Assembly (NCBI RefSeq): GCF_002975435.1
Contig: NZ_PCPT01000002.1
Coordinates: 620,001 to 684,000, forward strand
DNA from: Arthrobacter sp. MYb227
Lineage (GTDB): Bacteria > Actinomycetota > Actinomycetes > Actinomycetales > Micrococcaceae
Direction of reading: 5' to 3'
Length of the DNA stretch: 64,000 nt
In this document: in pieces, positions 1 through 9,387 of the stretch
Position numbering within the stretch: position 1 is the first letter of the stretch
Layout of the letters: every line of letters starts with the position of its first letter
Notes under the pieces: generated by a model
Told to the model about the DNA's origin: nothing
What the model saw: the letters and a program-made list of their open reading frames with translations, nothing else
The model's database searches: none
Position numbers and translations under genes: made by a program

Positions 1-453
1 CGAGCAGAAATCGATAATCTCTTGGCGGCAGATGGGCAGGAAAATGTACGTGCACTACAGCGAGCCATCCGCAACGTGATGACCGACCACGCCGGAGTAG
101 TACGCGACGAAGACGGGCTTAACGCTGGACTTGTCGAGCTTGATGCGATCGAGGCGCGCATTAAGGAAGTTGGAATCCATCCTGATATTGCAGGTTTCCA
201 AGACTTGGCTCATGCCTTTGATCTCTTGGGCTCAGCCCTTGCAGCTCGTGCCACTTTGGAAGCTGCACTTGAACGCCGAGAAACTCGTGGTTGCCATAAC
301 CGCAGTGACTTCCCAGAAATGGATCCCACATTGGAGGTCAACCTTGTATGGTCGCCAAAGAGCGGGGTTACTCGTGAAGAAATCCCCGAGGTTCCTGCCG
401 AAATTGCCGAGCTGATCAAGGAAGTTTCAACAGCTGGCAAGCTCGTGGAATAA
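1..453 (+). CDS. Succinate dehydrogenase/fumarate reductase-type flavoprotein, C-terminal part (5' end outside window)
   Basis: The reading frame is open from the first base and ends at a TAA at 451-453, so only the last 150 residues are present. The segment matches the helical C-terminal domain of the SdhA/FrdA/L-aspartate oxidase family: an LQRAIRNVMTDHAGVVR stretch and the arginine-rich signature ERRETRGCHNRSDFPEMD. In this family that arginine region helps bind the dicarboxylate near FAD. The end of the protein (LVWSPKSGVTREEIPEVP) looks like the actinobacterial fumarate reductase/succinate dehydrogenase flavoproteins rather than classical SdhA. The FAD domain is not visible, so the exact substrate cannot be decided. 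Confidence 0.8.
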   Translation, partial: RAEIDNLLAADGQENVRALQRAIRNVMTDHAGVVRDEDGLNAGLVELDAIEARIKEVGIHPDIAGFQDLAHAFDLLGSALAARATLEAALERRETRGCHNRSDFPEMDPTLEVNLVWSPKSGVTREEIPEVPAEIAELIKEVSTAGKLVE

Positions 454-652
454 GTCAAAGCAGCCAGCCTCATGAGTCAGCGGGCGCATGAAGCTGGCTG
501 CTTGCTATCGGCGTATTGGCAGGACTGTCACAGCCCCTTAGCGGCACAAAAATAGCTCTGTCATAAGAATGACGCACATCCTTGAAGAGTGCCGGCGGTG
601 TATGCCGGGCCACCAAGTGGTACCGCGCGGGCGGCCACCGAAAGGAAAATTC

Positions 653-1204
653 ATGGCTAAGAAAAAGACAATCGCTTTAGGGACTTCCGCGGCTGCCTTG
701 GCGTTGATCGCTGGGATTGGTTTCACGGGAGTTGCCAGCACTGCCAATGCGTCGGGTCCTTCTTCGGACACCACGACCACCAGCACCACCAATTCTGCGC
801 CGTCAGAGCACGGCCGACATGGTGACCACGGTGAGCAACGCGGCGAAAAGACCAATTTGGCGTCCACCCTTGCTGAAAAGCTCGGCGTGGACCAAGCAAA
901 GGTGAAGGAAGCACTCGCTGACTTCAAGAAAGTAAACAAGCCTGCAAAGCGTGGTGAAGCTGGCGCAAAGCCTGATTTCGCCAAGCGAAGTGAGGCACTT
1001 GCGCAATCCCTTGCTAAGTCACTTGGTGTAGATGAAGCCAAGGTCACCACCGCCTTGGAAGAACTTCGCACAGAAGCAAAGACTGAACGGAATACGGAGC
1101 TGAAATGGAAGCTTGATGCCGCTGTAAGCGACGGAAAGCTGACTCAGGCCGAAGCCGACGCAGTCACCAAGGCCATCGAAAAGGGAGTGATTGACGGACA
1201 CTAG
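653..1204 (+). CDS. Small secreted protein with duplicated LGVDxAKVxxAL motif
   Basis: The 183-residue product starts at ATG 653, placed by GAAAGGA eight bases upstream; the frame is also open further upstream, but without a ribosome site. Residues 1-35 form a Sec signal peptide (MAKKK, a hydrophobic Ala/Ile core, then ASTANA). A Ser/Thr-rich linker and a His/Gly patch (EHGRHGDHGE) follow. Two similar helical segments carry LAEKLGVDQAKVKEAL and LAKSLGVDEAKVTTAL, and a third helix near the C terminus has KLTQAEADAVTKAIEKG. Such repeats are seen in uncharacterised secreted actinobacterial proteins. No enzymatic motif is visible. A hairpin terminator follows at 1237-1271. Confidence 0.7.
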   Translation: MAKKKTIALGTSAAALALIAGIGFTGVASTANASGPSSDTTTTSTTNSAPSEHGRHGDHGEQRGEKTNLASTLAEKLGVDQAKVKEALADFKKVNKPAKRGEAGAKPDFAKRSEALAQSLAKSLGVDEAKVTTALEELRTEAKTERNTELKWKLDAAVSDGKLTQAEADAVTKAIEKGVIDGH

Positions 1205-1236
1205 TCCGTACGATTCCAACCCAAAAATGGCGAGAA

Positions 1237-1271
1237 GGGTGGCCACCGGAAGAAATTCTTGGTGGCCACCC
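1237..1271 (+). terminator. Hairpin terminator after the small secreted protein
   Basis: GGGTGGCCACC at 1237-1247 pairs perfectly with GGTGGCCACCC at 1261-1271, with AAGAAATTCTT in the loop giving further pairing. It lies 32 bases after the stop at 1204. No long T run follows. The rest of 1272-1499 shows nothing I can assign. Confidence 0.6.
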
Positions 1272-1499
1272 CCCTAGCTACGTCTTAGCCTCGAGACATA
1301 GTGAGTACGCTTGGCTTGGCAACCAAACGTACTGCAAAGACCGGTGAAGCTAGCCACTGGTAGACCGTGCAGGAGATGCTCTTCGTCGTGGTCCATCGTC
1401 AACTGCGAGAGAACATGACGAATAAAGCAAATTTCGTGTCAAATCTGGCGTTAGATCGATCTCTGGAAGAAGTCTCATGACTGGAACTTGAATGGACGC

Positions 1500-3161
1500 T
1501 TAGTCCGATGTGGCTCCTACTGGGACGTGGGCCCGAACGCGACGTCCATCAATCCACGTTTCTTGGATCCGTATGTTTCCCAACTCGTGAGCCGAAACAT
1601 CCAGTGGATTACGTTCCAAAACTACGATGTCGGCGAATTTCCCGATCTCCAGTGAACCAACCTCATGATCCGAGAAGAGCTGCCATGCCGCATCGATGGT
1701 CTGCGCCTTAATAGCGTCACGAATGTCAATACGGAATTCCGGGCCCAGGACCTTGCCGGATGGAGTTTGCCGGAGAATAGCCGCCTGCATGTTAATCAAT
1801 GGCGATTCCGGGGTCACCGGGGGATCGTTGTGCAGCGAGAAGCGCATGCCAGCCTCTGCAGCGGCGCCGGCAGGTGTCCACGCTTCGGCATTCTCGCCGA
1901 AAAGTCCGGCGAGGATATCGCCGTAGTAATGGATGTGCGCCACAAAGAAGGAAATACCTACTCCCAGCTCCCAAGCACGCTTTACCTGTTGCGGGGTGAT
2001 GGAACCGCAGTGCTCCATCCGCAGCCGACCGTCGGCACGCGGGAATTCACGTTGCACCTGCTCAAAAACGCTAAGTACCGTGTCAACTGCGATATCTCCG
2101 TGCACGTGGCATGCCATTTGCCAACCGTTTGCATAGTGCTGACGGCAAATGGTCAGCAACTGTTCTTCTGTGTAGTTGGAACATCCCTGATGACCGGCGT
2201 TGAGCCCGATCGCCTCGGTTTGAATGCTGTCCTCATAGCCGAAGCTCGTCTCGATATTGCCGACCCATGGCGACCCATCAGTCCACACCTTGACCCCAGT
2301 GGGACGAAACATGGCTGTACTGGTCCCCATCAAAGGATCGGTGCCCGGCGCCGGGATGTTTGCGCGGATACCCGACATCTCATAGGACCGGATGCGTGCA
2401 GGTGGCTCGTGCGTGCGCTGGTATTCCTGCATGAGTGGATACGAATCCGGGTGGAATGCAAGATCACCGGTGGTGGTGACGCCGGCAGCGGCCATGCGAT
2501 AGAGTTCGAAGTCCAAAAACTCCGAAAACTTCTCTGCACCCGCATGCATCTTGGGACCCATGAAGTTCATGACGGCCGGGATTTCCAGGGCTTCACCGGT
2601 CAGTTCACCGGTCTCATCTCGCAGGTATTGCGAGGCACCGGGATCTTCCGAATTGCGGTCGAGCCCTAGTTCCAGCAGAGCCGCGTCGTTGGCCCACGCC
2701 GAATGTGCGGAGTAATGCATGATCGACAGAGGAACCGTCGGCGAAAACTCCGTCAGCCACGCACCGCTGATGCGGGGGAGATCCGGCAACAGTAGTGGAT
2801 CCCAGCCAAAGGCCGCAACCCAGGCTCCAGGACCAGAAGCTTCGGCCTCGGCAACAGCATCACGCAGTTTCTCCAACACTACCTCTGCGCTTCCGCAAAG
2901 TGAGGCCCTGATGTCTATGGCGTCGGGGCCGATGAAGTTCATTTCCGCGGTAGGGTGCCCGTGAGCTTCCACAAATCCTGGCAGGACGGTGCTACCTTCC
3001 ATATTGTGGATCTCGGTGGCCGGTCCTGCGAAGCCCATCACCTTTTCTGTCGAACCGATGGCGACGATCATGCCATCCTTGAAAGCAATTGCCTCCGCGG
3101 TACTGAAATCCTCGTCGACGGTGATGATGGTGGCATTGTGGAGAATGGTAGTTGCGTTCAT
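1500..3161 (-). CDS. Amidohydrolase family 3 protein (YtcJ-like)
   Basis: A 553-residue metal-dependent hydrolase of the YtcJ/AepA-like amidohydrolase_3 group. The N-terminal beta domain (LHNATIITVDEDFSTAEAIAFKDG) leads to GFVEAHGHP, the HxH metal motif at about residues 66-68. Later histidines (MACHVHGD, RMEHCG, FSLHNDPP) fill the usual metal and base positions, and the end IGKFADIVVLERNPL is typical of the superfamily. Substrates vary in this group and cannot be read from sequence. GAGAGG lies eight bases before the ATG. The gene starts 17 bases after the MFS transporter upstream, so the pair is probably one operon for uptake and hydrolysis of an amide or formamide-like compound (inference). 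Confidence 0.88.
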   Translation of the reverse strand: MNATTILHNATIITVDEDFSTAEAIAFKDGMIVAIGSTEKVMGFAGPATEIHNMEGSTVLPGFVEAHGHPTAEMNFIGPDAIDIRASLCGSAEVVLEKLRDAVAEAEASGPGAWVAAFGWDPLLLPDLPRISGAWLTEFSPTVPLSIMHYSAHSAWANDAALLELGLDRNSEDPGASQYLRDETGELTGEALEIPAVMNFMGPKMHAGAEKFSEFLDFELYRMAAAGVTTTGDLAFHPDSYPLMQEYQRTHEPPARIRSYEMSGIRANIPAPGTDPLMGTSTAMFRPTGVKVWTDGSPWVGNIETSFGYEDSIQTEAIGLNAGHQGCSNYTEEQLLTICRQHYANGWQMACHVHGDIAVDTVLSVFEQVQREFPRADGRLRMEHCGSITPQQVKRAWELGVGISFFVAHIHYYGDILAGLFGENAEAWTPAGAAAEAGMRFSLHNDPPVTPESPLINMQAAILRQTPSGKVLGPEFRIDIRDAIKAQTIDAAWQLFSDHEVGSLEIGKFADIVVLERNPLDVSAHELGNIRIQETWIDGRRVRAHVPVGATSD

Positions 3162-3177
3162 GGTTGTGCCTCTCTAA

Positions 3178-4653
3178 CTAGGCCGTTGCACGGCGGTTGC
3201 GCGGGGTCAACAGCAGGAAAATCAGTCCTGCGGCGACTACAAAGATGATGGACTGGACCGCGAGTCCCAGACCGTAAGCATGAGCGGTCATCACACCGTC
3301 GGTCATGAAAATGGTGGACATGGGGCCAGCGAGGGCGAAGCCCAAGCCAAAACCGAACTGTCCAACGGCGGGCTTGACCGCGCCCACAGCACCAAGCTGG
3401 TCGGCGGGAGCCGACCCCATGATGATGGCGCTTTGCGGGTTTTGCATCCACATGACGGCAAATCCCACCACGAACAGGCCAAAGGCCGGCAACACGATAT
3501 TGTGCGGGTCTCGCATGAAAATCTGGCTCGCCAGCCCTGCGGCACACAGCAGCAGACCGCTAGTGAACATGGTGCGGTTCGTTGCGCCGAAGCGCTTCTG
3601 TGCGATACCTGCCATGGGGGCGCCGCAGATCATCCCGATGTACATGACCGCGACAACCACCGAGACGGCCGAAGCCGGAACACCGGCGGGCAGTGCCAAA
3701 GCAGGGTACTGGCCCAACAAGGATGCATCCGCCCAGTTGAACAGCACACCAGCTAGGCATGCTGCCGCGAACGCCGGTTTTTTGAAAAGTTCAACTGGGA
3801 AGGCTGGATTTTCAATTCGACGTTCCCACAAGGCGAATCCGCCAAGAACTACCAGTGCCAGGAAAATTCCCCCAATGACCAGAGGACTTCCCCAACCACG
3901 AGTGGAAGCTTGTCCGATTGAGTAGACAAGTGCGATGAGTCCTGCTGCAGCAAGTAGGACACCGACTGTATCGAACTTTCGTTGAGCTGCGGAACGGTTT
4001 TCTGGCAGGAGCCGGATCGCAATAAGCGTCAGGACCAAGCACAATACGGCAGTGCTGACGTAAGTTGCGCGCCAGCCGAGTGCGCTCTGGATTGTTCCGG
4101 AAAGGGATGTTGCAATCACGATCAACGTGGCACCAGCACCGAAGAAGAGTCCGAAAGCCTTAGGTAAATCCTTCTTTTCAAAAAGAGTTGGGATCAGTGC
4201 CAGACACATTGCGAAGGACATAGCCGTGGAGATGCCCATCAGTACACGGCCTGCTCCGAAGATCATAGGGGTTGGTGCTGCCGCGGTGACTAGTGCCGCG
4301 ACGCCCATCAGAAGGATTCCTGCAACTAGGATTTTCTTGCGTCCGTGTCGATCCCCGATGATTCCAACGCCGAGCATGCTGGCGGCAAGAACAATGGTTC
4401 CAATACTCTTGAGAAACGCTGCCAGCGAAGGGTTCATACCAAGGGCTTTTGCCGCTGCCGGCATTGCAACTGAATGTAATGCCGGGTCAACTCCCTGCAT
4501 TCCTCCAATTAGCGCAATACAAATCATTGCTGCCATGACCGGTTTGCGAGCCAGCAGTCGGTGCGTCGGCCATTTTTGTTCGGTGGGAGTATCAATAGGT
4601 GTCATGGTTGCCTTGTGCGCAGTAGCGCGCGGGAGAGTTATGCGGGTGTCCAT
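3178..4653 (-). CDS. MFS transporter, drug/metabolite type
   Basis: A 491-residue polytopic protein with about 14 hydrophobic segments, resembling DHA2/QacA-like MFS proteins. The loop-2 motif appears as GDRHGRKKI at about residues 120-128 and a motif-C-like GWRATYVSTA follows later. The start at 4653 is supported by AAGGAC nine bases upstream; an internal ATG at 4605 is possible. It lies 17 bases upstream of the amidohydrolase and downstream of a ROK regulator in the same direction. A 20-bp palindrome at 4735-4754 sits in its promoter. Substrate unknown; context suggests import of what the amidohydrolase hydrolyses, but export is equally possible. Confidence 0.85.
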   Translation of the reverse strand: MDTRITLPRATAHKATMTPIDTPTEQKWPTHRLLARKPVMAAMICIALIGGMQGVDPALHSVAMPAAAKALGMNPSLAAFLKSIGTIVLAASMLGVGIIGDRHGRKKILVAGILLMGVAALVTAAAPTPMIFGAGRVLMGISTAMSFAMCLALIPTLFEKKDLPKAFGLFFGAGATLIVIATSLSGTIQSALGWRATYVSTAVLCLVLTLIAIRLLPENRSAAQRKFDTVGVLLAAAGLIALVYSIGQASTRGWGSPLVIGGIFLALVVLGGFALWERRIENPAFPVELFKKPAFAAACLAGVLFNWADASLLGQYPALALPAGVPASAVSVVVAVMYIGMICGAPMAGIAQKRFGATNRTMFTSGLLLCAAGLASQIFMRDPHNIVLPAFGLFVVGFAVMWMQNPQSAIIMGSAPADQLGAVGAVKPAVGQFGFGLGFALAGPMSTIFMTDGVMTAHAYGLGLAVQSIIFVVAAGLIFLLLTPRNRRATA

Positions 4654-4734
4654 CGCCGGGTCCTTGTGAGCTGGGATCTAGTTTGCGGGCCCGGCTCTAA
4701 ACGGAAGAGGTGGGTGCCGCGCGTCACAGTTAGC

Positions 4735-4754
4735 TTATTCCACGGCGTGGATAA
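4735..4754. promoter_or_regulatory. Candidate operator upstream of the MFS-amidohydrolase operon
   Basis: TTATTCCACGGCGTGGATAA is a near-perfect inverted repeat centred on the CCACG-G-CGTGG core. It lies about 85 bases upstream of the MFS start at 4653 and between that gene and the ROK gene. A site for the ROK repressor is the simplest reading; this is inference. Confidence 0.5.
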
Positions 4755-4794
4755 TGTCGAGACTGTTTTTCTAATATGACATTTGAGGGAGAAA

Positions 4795-6072
4795 TCAGTG
4801 CACGGCCGAGCCTGGGTGATGCGCCACGGCGAGTCCCGCGGCAATATGCATGCCACGGTTTACCGGGGTGAAAGGATCTTCTGCGAAGATGATGTTTAGG
4901 TCAGTGATGGATGGCAACGCTCCAATGGAAGCCAGCTGCTTTCGCATCTCCGGCTGAAGGTATTCCTGGAGCGCAGCAAGGTATCCATCGATAATGAGAA
5001 CCCGTGGATTGACTACTGCGGCGATGGTGTCGACCGCAATGCCGAGCCAATACCCGGCCTGATCCAATGCTTTGAGCACCTGCTGCTCACCGGACCGCGC
5101 TCGTGTTAGGAGCTCTTCGACCATTTCTTCGTGTCGCCGTGCAAGTTGGGGAACGAGGTCGGCCTCGACGGAGTCCATGATGCTGCATCTGGAATAGATG
5201 CCGGCCAGGCCCAGCTGAGTTTCCACGCAACCTCGTCTGCCGCACCAGCATTGGGCGCCGGTGGGATCGATGACGAAGTGTCCGAATTCTCCGGCAAGCC
5301 CGGTGGAGCCATGCTCGAGCGCTGACCGGCTATAGATTCCGCCGCTGACCGCGTAAAGGCCGCCTAGGTGCGCCACGGTCTCGAAGTCACCGGGCAAGTC
5401 CAAATCCTGTAAACGGGAGAGCAATGAGTAATTGGTGGCGCGGTCAATACCTACCAGTATCGAGGGCGAGACCCCGGCATCGATGGCCGAAACCAACTCC
5501 GAGAGCACCTGTCGAAGCGGATATGGGCGGAACCAGCCATTAAGCACGGAGCGCATCATGACTCCCGAAGAGTTATTCACGGCTCCGGGGACTGACGCCT
5601 CAACGGCAAGTAATATTTGCCCAGCACTGCGACATTCCTCGGCGATTCGATCAAGAGCCAAGCCAACATACTTGATATACGCGTCGATTTCCAAGGATAT
5701 TGGTGTGGCAACCGTAAATGAGGTGCTGTATTTTCCGTCGATCCCACCAATGGATGCATAGATTGAACCATTGTCCAGACTCAGAGACGCGGTAGCCCAG
5801 TAATGCCGGGCCAAAGTAATGAGGCTTGTCGGGCGGCCCATGGTTGCTGGGTTGGTGTCGGCAACTTCCATTACGAGCTGTCTGTCGCGCAACTCCGCAA
5901 TGAGTTTGGTCATTGCCGTGATTCCGAGACCAGTGCGTCCCGCGATCTGGGCGCGGGACAGTGGAGAATCAGTGGCGAGCACCAATAGAATTCGTGAAAG
6001 ATTGTGTTCTCGCAGGTGCGCGATCGACCCTCCACTTGTGCCAAGCGGTCCCGGCGGAATCACGATAGTCAT
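4795..6072 (-). CDS. ROK-family transcriptional repressor
   Basis: A 425-residue protein with an N-terminal winged helix (SRAQIAGRTGLGITAMTKLIAELRDRQLV, about residues 38-66) followed by an ASKHA sugar-kinase-like fold. The ROK zinc signature is present: GLAGEFGHFVIDPTG, then CWCGRRGCVETQLG, where the histidine and three cysteines bind structural zinc in known ROK proteins. NagC/Mlc/XylR-type members repress sugar genes and are released by a sugar ligand. The neighbours here are an MFS transporter and an amidohydrolase, so the inducer may not be a simple sugar. The start at 6072 lacks a clear Shine-Dalgarno site. Confidence 0.88.
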   Translation of the reverse strand: MTIVIPPGPLGTSGGSIAHLREHNLSRILLVLATDSPLSRAQIAGRTGLGITAMTKLIAELRDRQLVMEVADTNPATMGRPTSLITLARHYWATASLSLDNGSIYASIGGIDGKYSTSFTVATPISLEIDAYIKYVGLALDRIAEECRSAGQILLAVEASVPGAVNNSSGVMMRSVLNGWFRPYPLRQVLSELVSAIDAGVSPSILVGIDRATNYSLLSRLQDLDLPGDFETVAHLGGLYAVSGGIYSRSALEHGSTGLAGEFGHFVIDPTGAQCWCGRRGCVETQLGLAGIYSRCSIMDSVEADLVPQLARRHEEMVEELLTRARSGEQQVLKALDQAGYWLGIAVDTIAAVVNPRVLIIDGYLAALQEYLQPEMRKQLASIGALPSITDLNIIFAEDPFTPVNRGMHIAAGLAVAHHPGSAVH

Positions 6073-6344
6073 CCTTGCTTCTGGCTCCTGAGGAACTCTT
6101 AGTCTATGCGGAGCTGGATGTACGTAGCCGTATTCTTGAAGTGTGGCGGAGGTCTCGCGCGTGTATGGGCATCAGAACGAAACCGGGTCCGACCACCATA
6201 AAAGGCGCCCAACTTCAGGTAGTGGCTTTGTTGCCTGAGAGATGCGGGGCATCCATAGCAATACGTCCGCCGGTGTGGCATCGGGATTCGTTGGAGCGTT
6301 GGCGAACGAATCGAAGTTGTTTCTTCGATCCTGAAGTGTGGCTC

Positions 6345-6387
6345 CCTTCGGGATCGAGAACTCATTCTCGGAGCCCGATCCCGAAGG
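6345..6387 (-). terminator. Terminator hairpin downstream of lutC
   Basis: CCTTCGGGATCG at 6345-6356 pairs with CGATCCCGAAGG at 6376-6387, and the loop holds a second small stem (CGAGAA/TTCTCG). It lies 18 bases beyond the lutC stop. The remainder of 6073-6404 contains no convincing gene; a short leftward frame there looks spurious. Confidence 0.65.
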
Positions 6388-6404
6388 ATGCCTTGCTGGG
6401 GGTA

Positions 6405-7043
6405 CTAGAGTCCCTTGACGACAATGACGTCCAGCTGACGCGGGCCGTGCACACCCTCAACTCGCTCAAGCTCAATGTCGCTTGTGGCGCTCGGGCCGGA
6501 AATCCAGGTCAACGGACGGGTGATATCCATGCGCGGCAGCGCCTCGGGCAGCAAACGAACAATCGTCGAAACCGGAACCACGCACACGTGGTGATCAGGA
6601 ACCAATGAGATGGCGCGGCGGCCCTGATCGGGTGTTCCGTCAAGAACAATGGTTCCGGACTCGGCAATGGAAACCGCCGAGGACGTCAAGACTGCATCGG
6701 TCGAATCAAGCTCGGGAATGCTCAAAATGGCACCCGGTGCATCGACGCGGCGACGCGCATCGTTTGCCGGGGCTGCCTCAACAAGCCAGTCTTCGTTGAT
6801 GCCGTGCGGCACCACAAAGCTTGTTGCATCCTTCAGACGTTCGGCAATAGTTGCTGCAAGCTGAGCCGAGTCAACGACATCAACGTGTGCCTTGTAGTCC
6901 TCGATCCTGTCGACAAGCAATTCGATGAGCTCGGCTTCTGGCATATCAGAGGTCCTGCGGTATTCGCGGGGGACAGGTTCCGGAGTTGGGGCATCGCGCA
7001 GGGCGGAGGTGATGCGGGAGAGAATTTCTTCCTTGGCGCTCAT
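6405..7043 (-). CDS. lutC: Lactate utilization protein C (LUD domain)
   Basis: A 212-residue protein of the LutC/YkgG family (LUD domain), with the typical N terminus SAKEEILSRITSALRDAP and the core GTIVLDGTPDQGRRAISLVPDHHVCVVP. LutABC together form the iron-sulfur L-lactate oxidation complex known from Bacillus subtilis. It is the last gene of lutABC here, starting five bases after lutB, and a terminator hairpin follows. Confidence 0.9.
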   Translation of the reverse strand: MSAKEEILSRITSALRDAPTPEPVPREYRRTSDMPEAELIELLVDRIEDYKAHVDVVDSAQLAATIAERLKDATSFVVPHGINEDWLVEAAPANDARRRVDAPGAILSIPELDSTDAVLTSSAVSIAESGTIVLDGTPDQGRRAISLVPDHHVCVVPVSTIVRLLPEALPRMDITRPLTWISGPSATSDIELERVEGVHGPRQLDVIVVKGL

Positions 7044-7048
7044 CGTTT

Positions 7049-8551
7049 TTACTTCTCCTGCTCGGTCTTAGCTGGGCTCTGGTGTTCCTTTTTCCACCAG
7101 TCACGGAATGACTGGGAGGGGGGAGCAGGGATATCTCGGGACTGGGTCCAGCCCGCTGCAATACCGGGGAGACGCTTGATTTTCTTATCCCGTCCGGCCG
7201 CGAGCTTGCCCAAGGGAAGCCCCTTCTCCAACAGAGCGAGGTTCTTCCCCGAAGAGAATGCCCACCCGGCACCCTTCATCATCAGATCCATCTGAGTTGG
7301 GAGCTTCTTCTTACCACGCTTGGAATCCACATCCTCGCCACGTAAATGGACAAGGATTTCGGGGATATTGATCTTCACCGGGCAGGCATCATAGCAAGCG
7401 CCACAGAGTGAGGAGGCGTAGGGTAGTGAGCTGTTTTCCTCGGACTTAATGCCGGTGAGCAGCGGGGTGAGGATGGCACCGATCGGCCCCGGGTAGGTCG
7501 AACCATAGGCGTGACCGCCGGTGCGCTCGTAGACCGGGCACACGTTCATGCAGGCCGAGCAGCGGATACAGTTCAGTGCGGTGCGCCCGTACTTATCCGC
7601 AAGTGCGGCGGTGCGGCCGTTATCGAGCATGACTAGGTGCACGTTTTGCGGTCCGTCGCCCTCGGTGACACCGGTCCACAACGAGGTGTACGGGTTCATG
7701 CGTTCACCGGTTGAGGAGCGTGGCAGTAGCTGCATAAAGACTTCGAGGTCTTCCTTACCCGGCAGCAGCTTCTCGATTCCCATGACGGTGATCAGGGTTT
7801 CGGGCAGCGTCAAGCACATCCGTCCGTTGCCCTCGGATTCAACCACGGCAAGGGTTCCGGAATCGGCGAGGGCGAAGTTGGCACCGGAGATGGCGACCTT
7901 GGCGGCGAGGAATTTACGGCGCAGATGTTCACGCGCGGCCATGGCCAACAGGCGCGGTTCATCGGTCAGGTTTGGATCCACGTTCGGCATTTCGGCAAGG
8001 AAGATGTCGCGCACCTCGGTGCGGTTCTTATGGATTGCAGGGACCAGGATATGGCTTGGTTTGTCGTGGCCCAGCTGGACGATCAGCTCGGCAAGGTCTG
8101 TCTCCAGGGCGGAGATTCCCTGTTCTTCGAGGTATTCGTTGAGCCCTATTTCCTGGGTGGCCATTGACTTGACCTTGACCACCTCGTCTGTTTCTTGTTC
8201 CTTGATCAGCTGGGCAACAATTTTGTTTGCCTCGTGTGAATCGCGGGCCCAATGGATCACGCCGCCACGTGCCGTGAAGTTCTTCTCGAACTCTTCAAGC
8301 AGCGCTGGAAGATTGGCCATGACGTGATTCTTGGTTGCCGCACCTGCATCACGTAGTTCCTCCCAGTCGGGAAGTTCGCCAACGACCTTCAGGCGCTTAT
8401 CTCTAATGGTGTGGGTTGCGTGGCGTAGGTTGGCGCGCATTTGCGTGTTGCCAAGTTCGCGGTGCGCTGCATCCGGGAATGGCTCATCGATGTGCAGGTT
8501 TCCATCGCCAAAGACCGGCAATGAGGGCATTCCCATGAAGACGTTGCTCAT
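7049..8551 (-). CDS. lutB: Lactate utilization iron-sulfur protein B
   Basis: A 500-residue protein with a LUD domain in its first ~300 residues (GTLAVVESEGNGRMCLTLPETLITVMGIEK) and a ferredoxin-like 2x[4Fe-4S] domain. The cluster ligands are visible as CIRCSACMNVCP and CGACYDACP. In LutB these clusters carry electrons from lactate oxidation. Its ATG abuts the lutA stop exactly (8551/8552), implying coupled translation. The C-terminal tail (PSQSFRDWWKKEH) is the usual LutB ending. Full length. Confidence 0.93.
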   Translation of the reverse strand: MSNVFMGMPSLPVFGDGNLHIDEPFPDAAHRELGNTQMRANLRHATHTIRDKRLKVVGELPDWEELRDAGAATKNHVMANLPALLEEFEKNFTARGGVIHWARDSHEANKIVAQLIKEQETDEVVKVKSMATQEIGLNEYLEEQGISALETDLAELIVQLGHDKPSHILVPAIHKNRTEVRDIFLAEMPNVDPNLTDEPRLLAMAAREHLRRKFLAAKVAISGANFALADSGTLAVVESEGNGRMCLTLPETLITVMGIEKLLPGKEDLEVFMQLLPRSSTGERMNPYTSLWTGVTEGDGPQNVHLVMLDNGRTAALADKYGRTALNCIRCSACMNVCPVYERTGGHAYGSTYPGPIGAILTPLLTGIKSEENSSLPYASSLCGACYDACPVKINIPEILVHLRGEDVDSKRGKKKLPTQMDLMMKGAGWAFSSGKNLALLEKGLPLGKLAAGRDKKIKRLPGIAAGWTQSRDIPAPPSQSFRDWWKKEHQSPAKTEQEK

Positions 8552-9349
8552 TTACTTGCCGCCCTTTCCTACAAATACCTCGCCGGTGACCGAGACTGGC
8601 TCATCGATGGTGCTTGCGAGGATTTCTGCGAAGTGCAGTGTTGTCGTGTCGGATTTGGTGCGCGAGAGCCCGCCGCCAATGTGCATGAGGCAGGATGCGT
8701 CTCCGCCGGAACACAGCGAGGCACCTGTCGATTCAATGTTTTTGGTCTTGTCCTCAAGCATTGCCGAGGAAACATCCGCATTCTTCATGGAGAAGGTTCC
8801 GCCAAAGCCGCAGCATTGGTCGGCCTCGGGAAGATCGGTGAATTCGATGCCGCCAACGGATTTGAGCAGATCGAGTTGGCGATCGCCCAAGCCCAGCGAG
8901 CGCATGCCGTGACAGGAGGGGTGATAGGTGACCTTGTGAGGGAAGTGTGAGCCGAGCTGCTCGGCTGCATTGGTGACACCCAGAACGTCAACCAACAGCT
9001 GGGAAAGTTCGTAGGTTTTGGCGCCAACTGCCTCGGCGCGTGCCTTCAGTGCTGCATCTCCGCAGCGTTCGGCGAGGATGGGGTGCTGGTGCTTGACCGA
9101 GGCAACGCAGGAGCCCGAGGGGGCTACGGCAACGTCGTAGTGATCGGCTTCGAAGGCCTCGACGTGGTTGGTGACAACCGGTAGCGCTTCATCCATGTAG
9201 CCGGAGTTGATGTGCATCTGTCCGCAGCAGGCCTGGCCGGTGGGGAAGATAACCTCGTGGCCCAGGTGCTCAAGAATCTTGACTGTGGCACGCGCGGTTT
9301 GCGGATACATAGCATCGACGATGCATGTTGCGAAAAGTGCGATTTTCAT
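8552..9349 (-). CDS. lutA: Lactate utilization protein A (CCG domains)
   Basis: A 265-residue LutA/YkgE-type protein with two CCG cysteine-rich domains: TGQACCGQMH near residue 40 and ADQCCGFGGTF near residue 190, the ligands of a heterodisulfide-reductase-like cluster. The start is ATG 9349 (MKIALFATCIVDAMYP), supported by GGAAGGG about seven bases upstream; a 26-residue upstream extension lacks family similarity. First gene of lutABC. A GntR-type palindrome lies 39-49 bases upstream, consistent with lactate-responsive repression. Confidence 0.92.
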   Translation of the reverse strand: MKIALFATCIVDAMYPQTARATVKILEHLGHEVIFPTGQACCGQMHINSGYMDEALPVVTNHVEAFEADHYDVAVAPSGSCVASVKHQHPILAERCGDAALKARAEAVGAKTYELSQLLVDVLGVTNAAEQLGSHFPHKVTYHPSCHGMRSLGLGDRQLDLLKSVGGIEFTDLPEADQCCGFGGTFSMKNADVSSAMLEDKTKNIESTGASLCSGGDASCLMHIGGGLSRTKSDTTTLHFAEILASTIDEPVSVTGEVFVGKGGK

Positions 9350-9387
9350 GTGTGGCCCTTCCGGCTGCGTTGCCGAAGACTTTTGTG

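Noticed and set aside
1665-2669. Long plus-strand frame of 334 codons opposite the amidohydrolase gene
   Set aside because: It is antisense to a gene with clear family motifs along its whole length, and its translation has no recognisable domain.
6099-6365. Leftward 88-codon frame between the ROK and lutC genes
   Set aside because: Composition is Arg/His/Cys-rich, no ribosome site or motif, and it overlaps the lut terminator stem.
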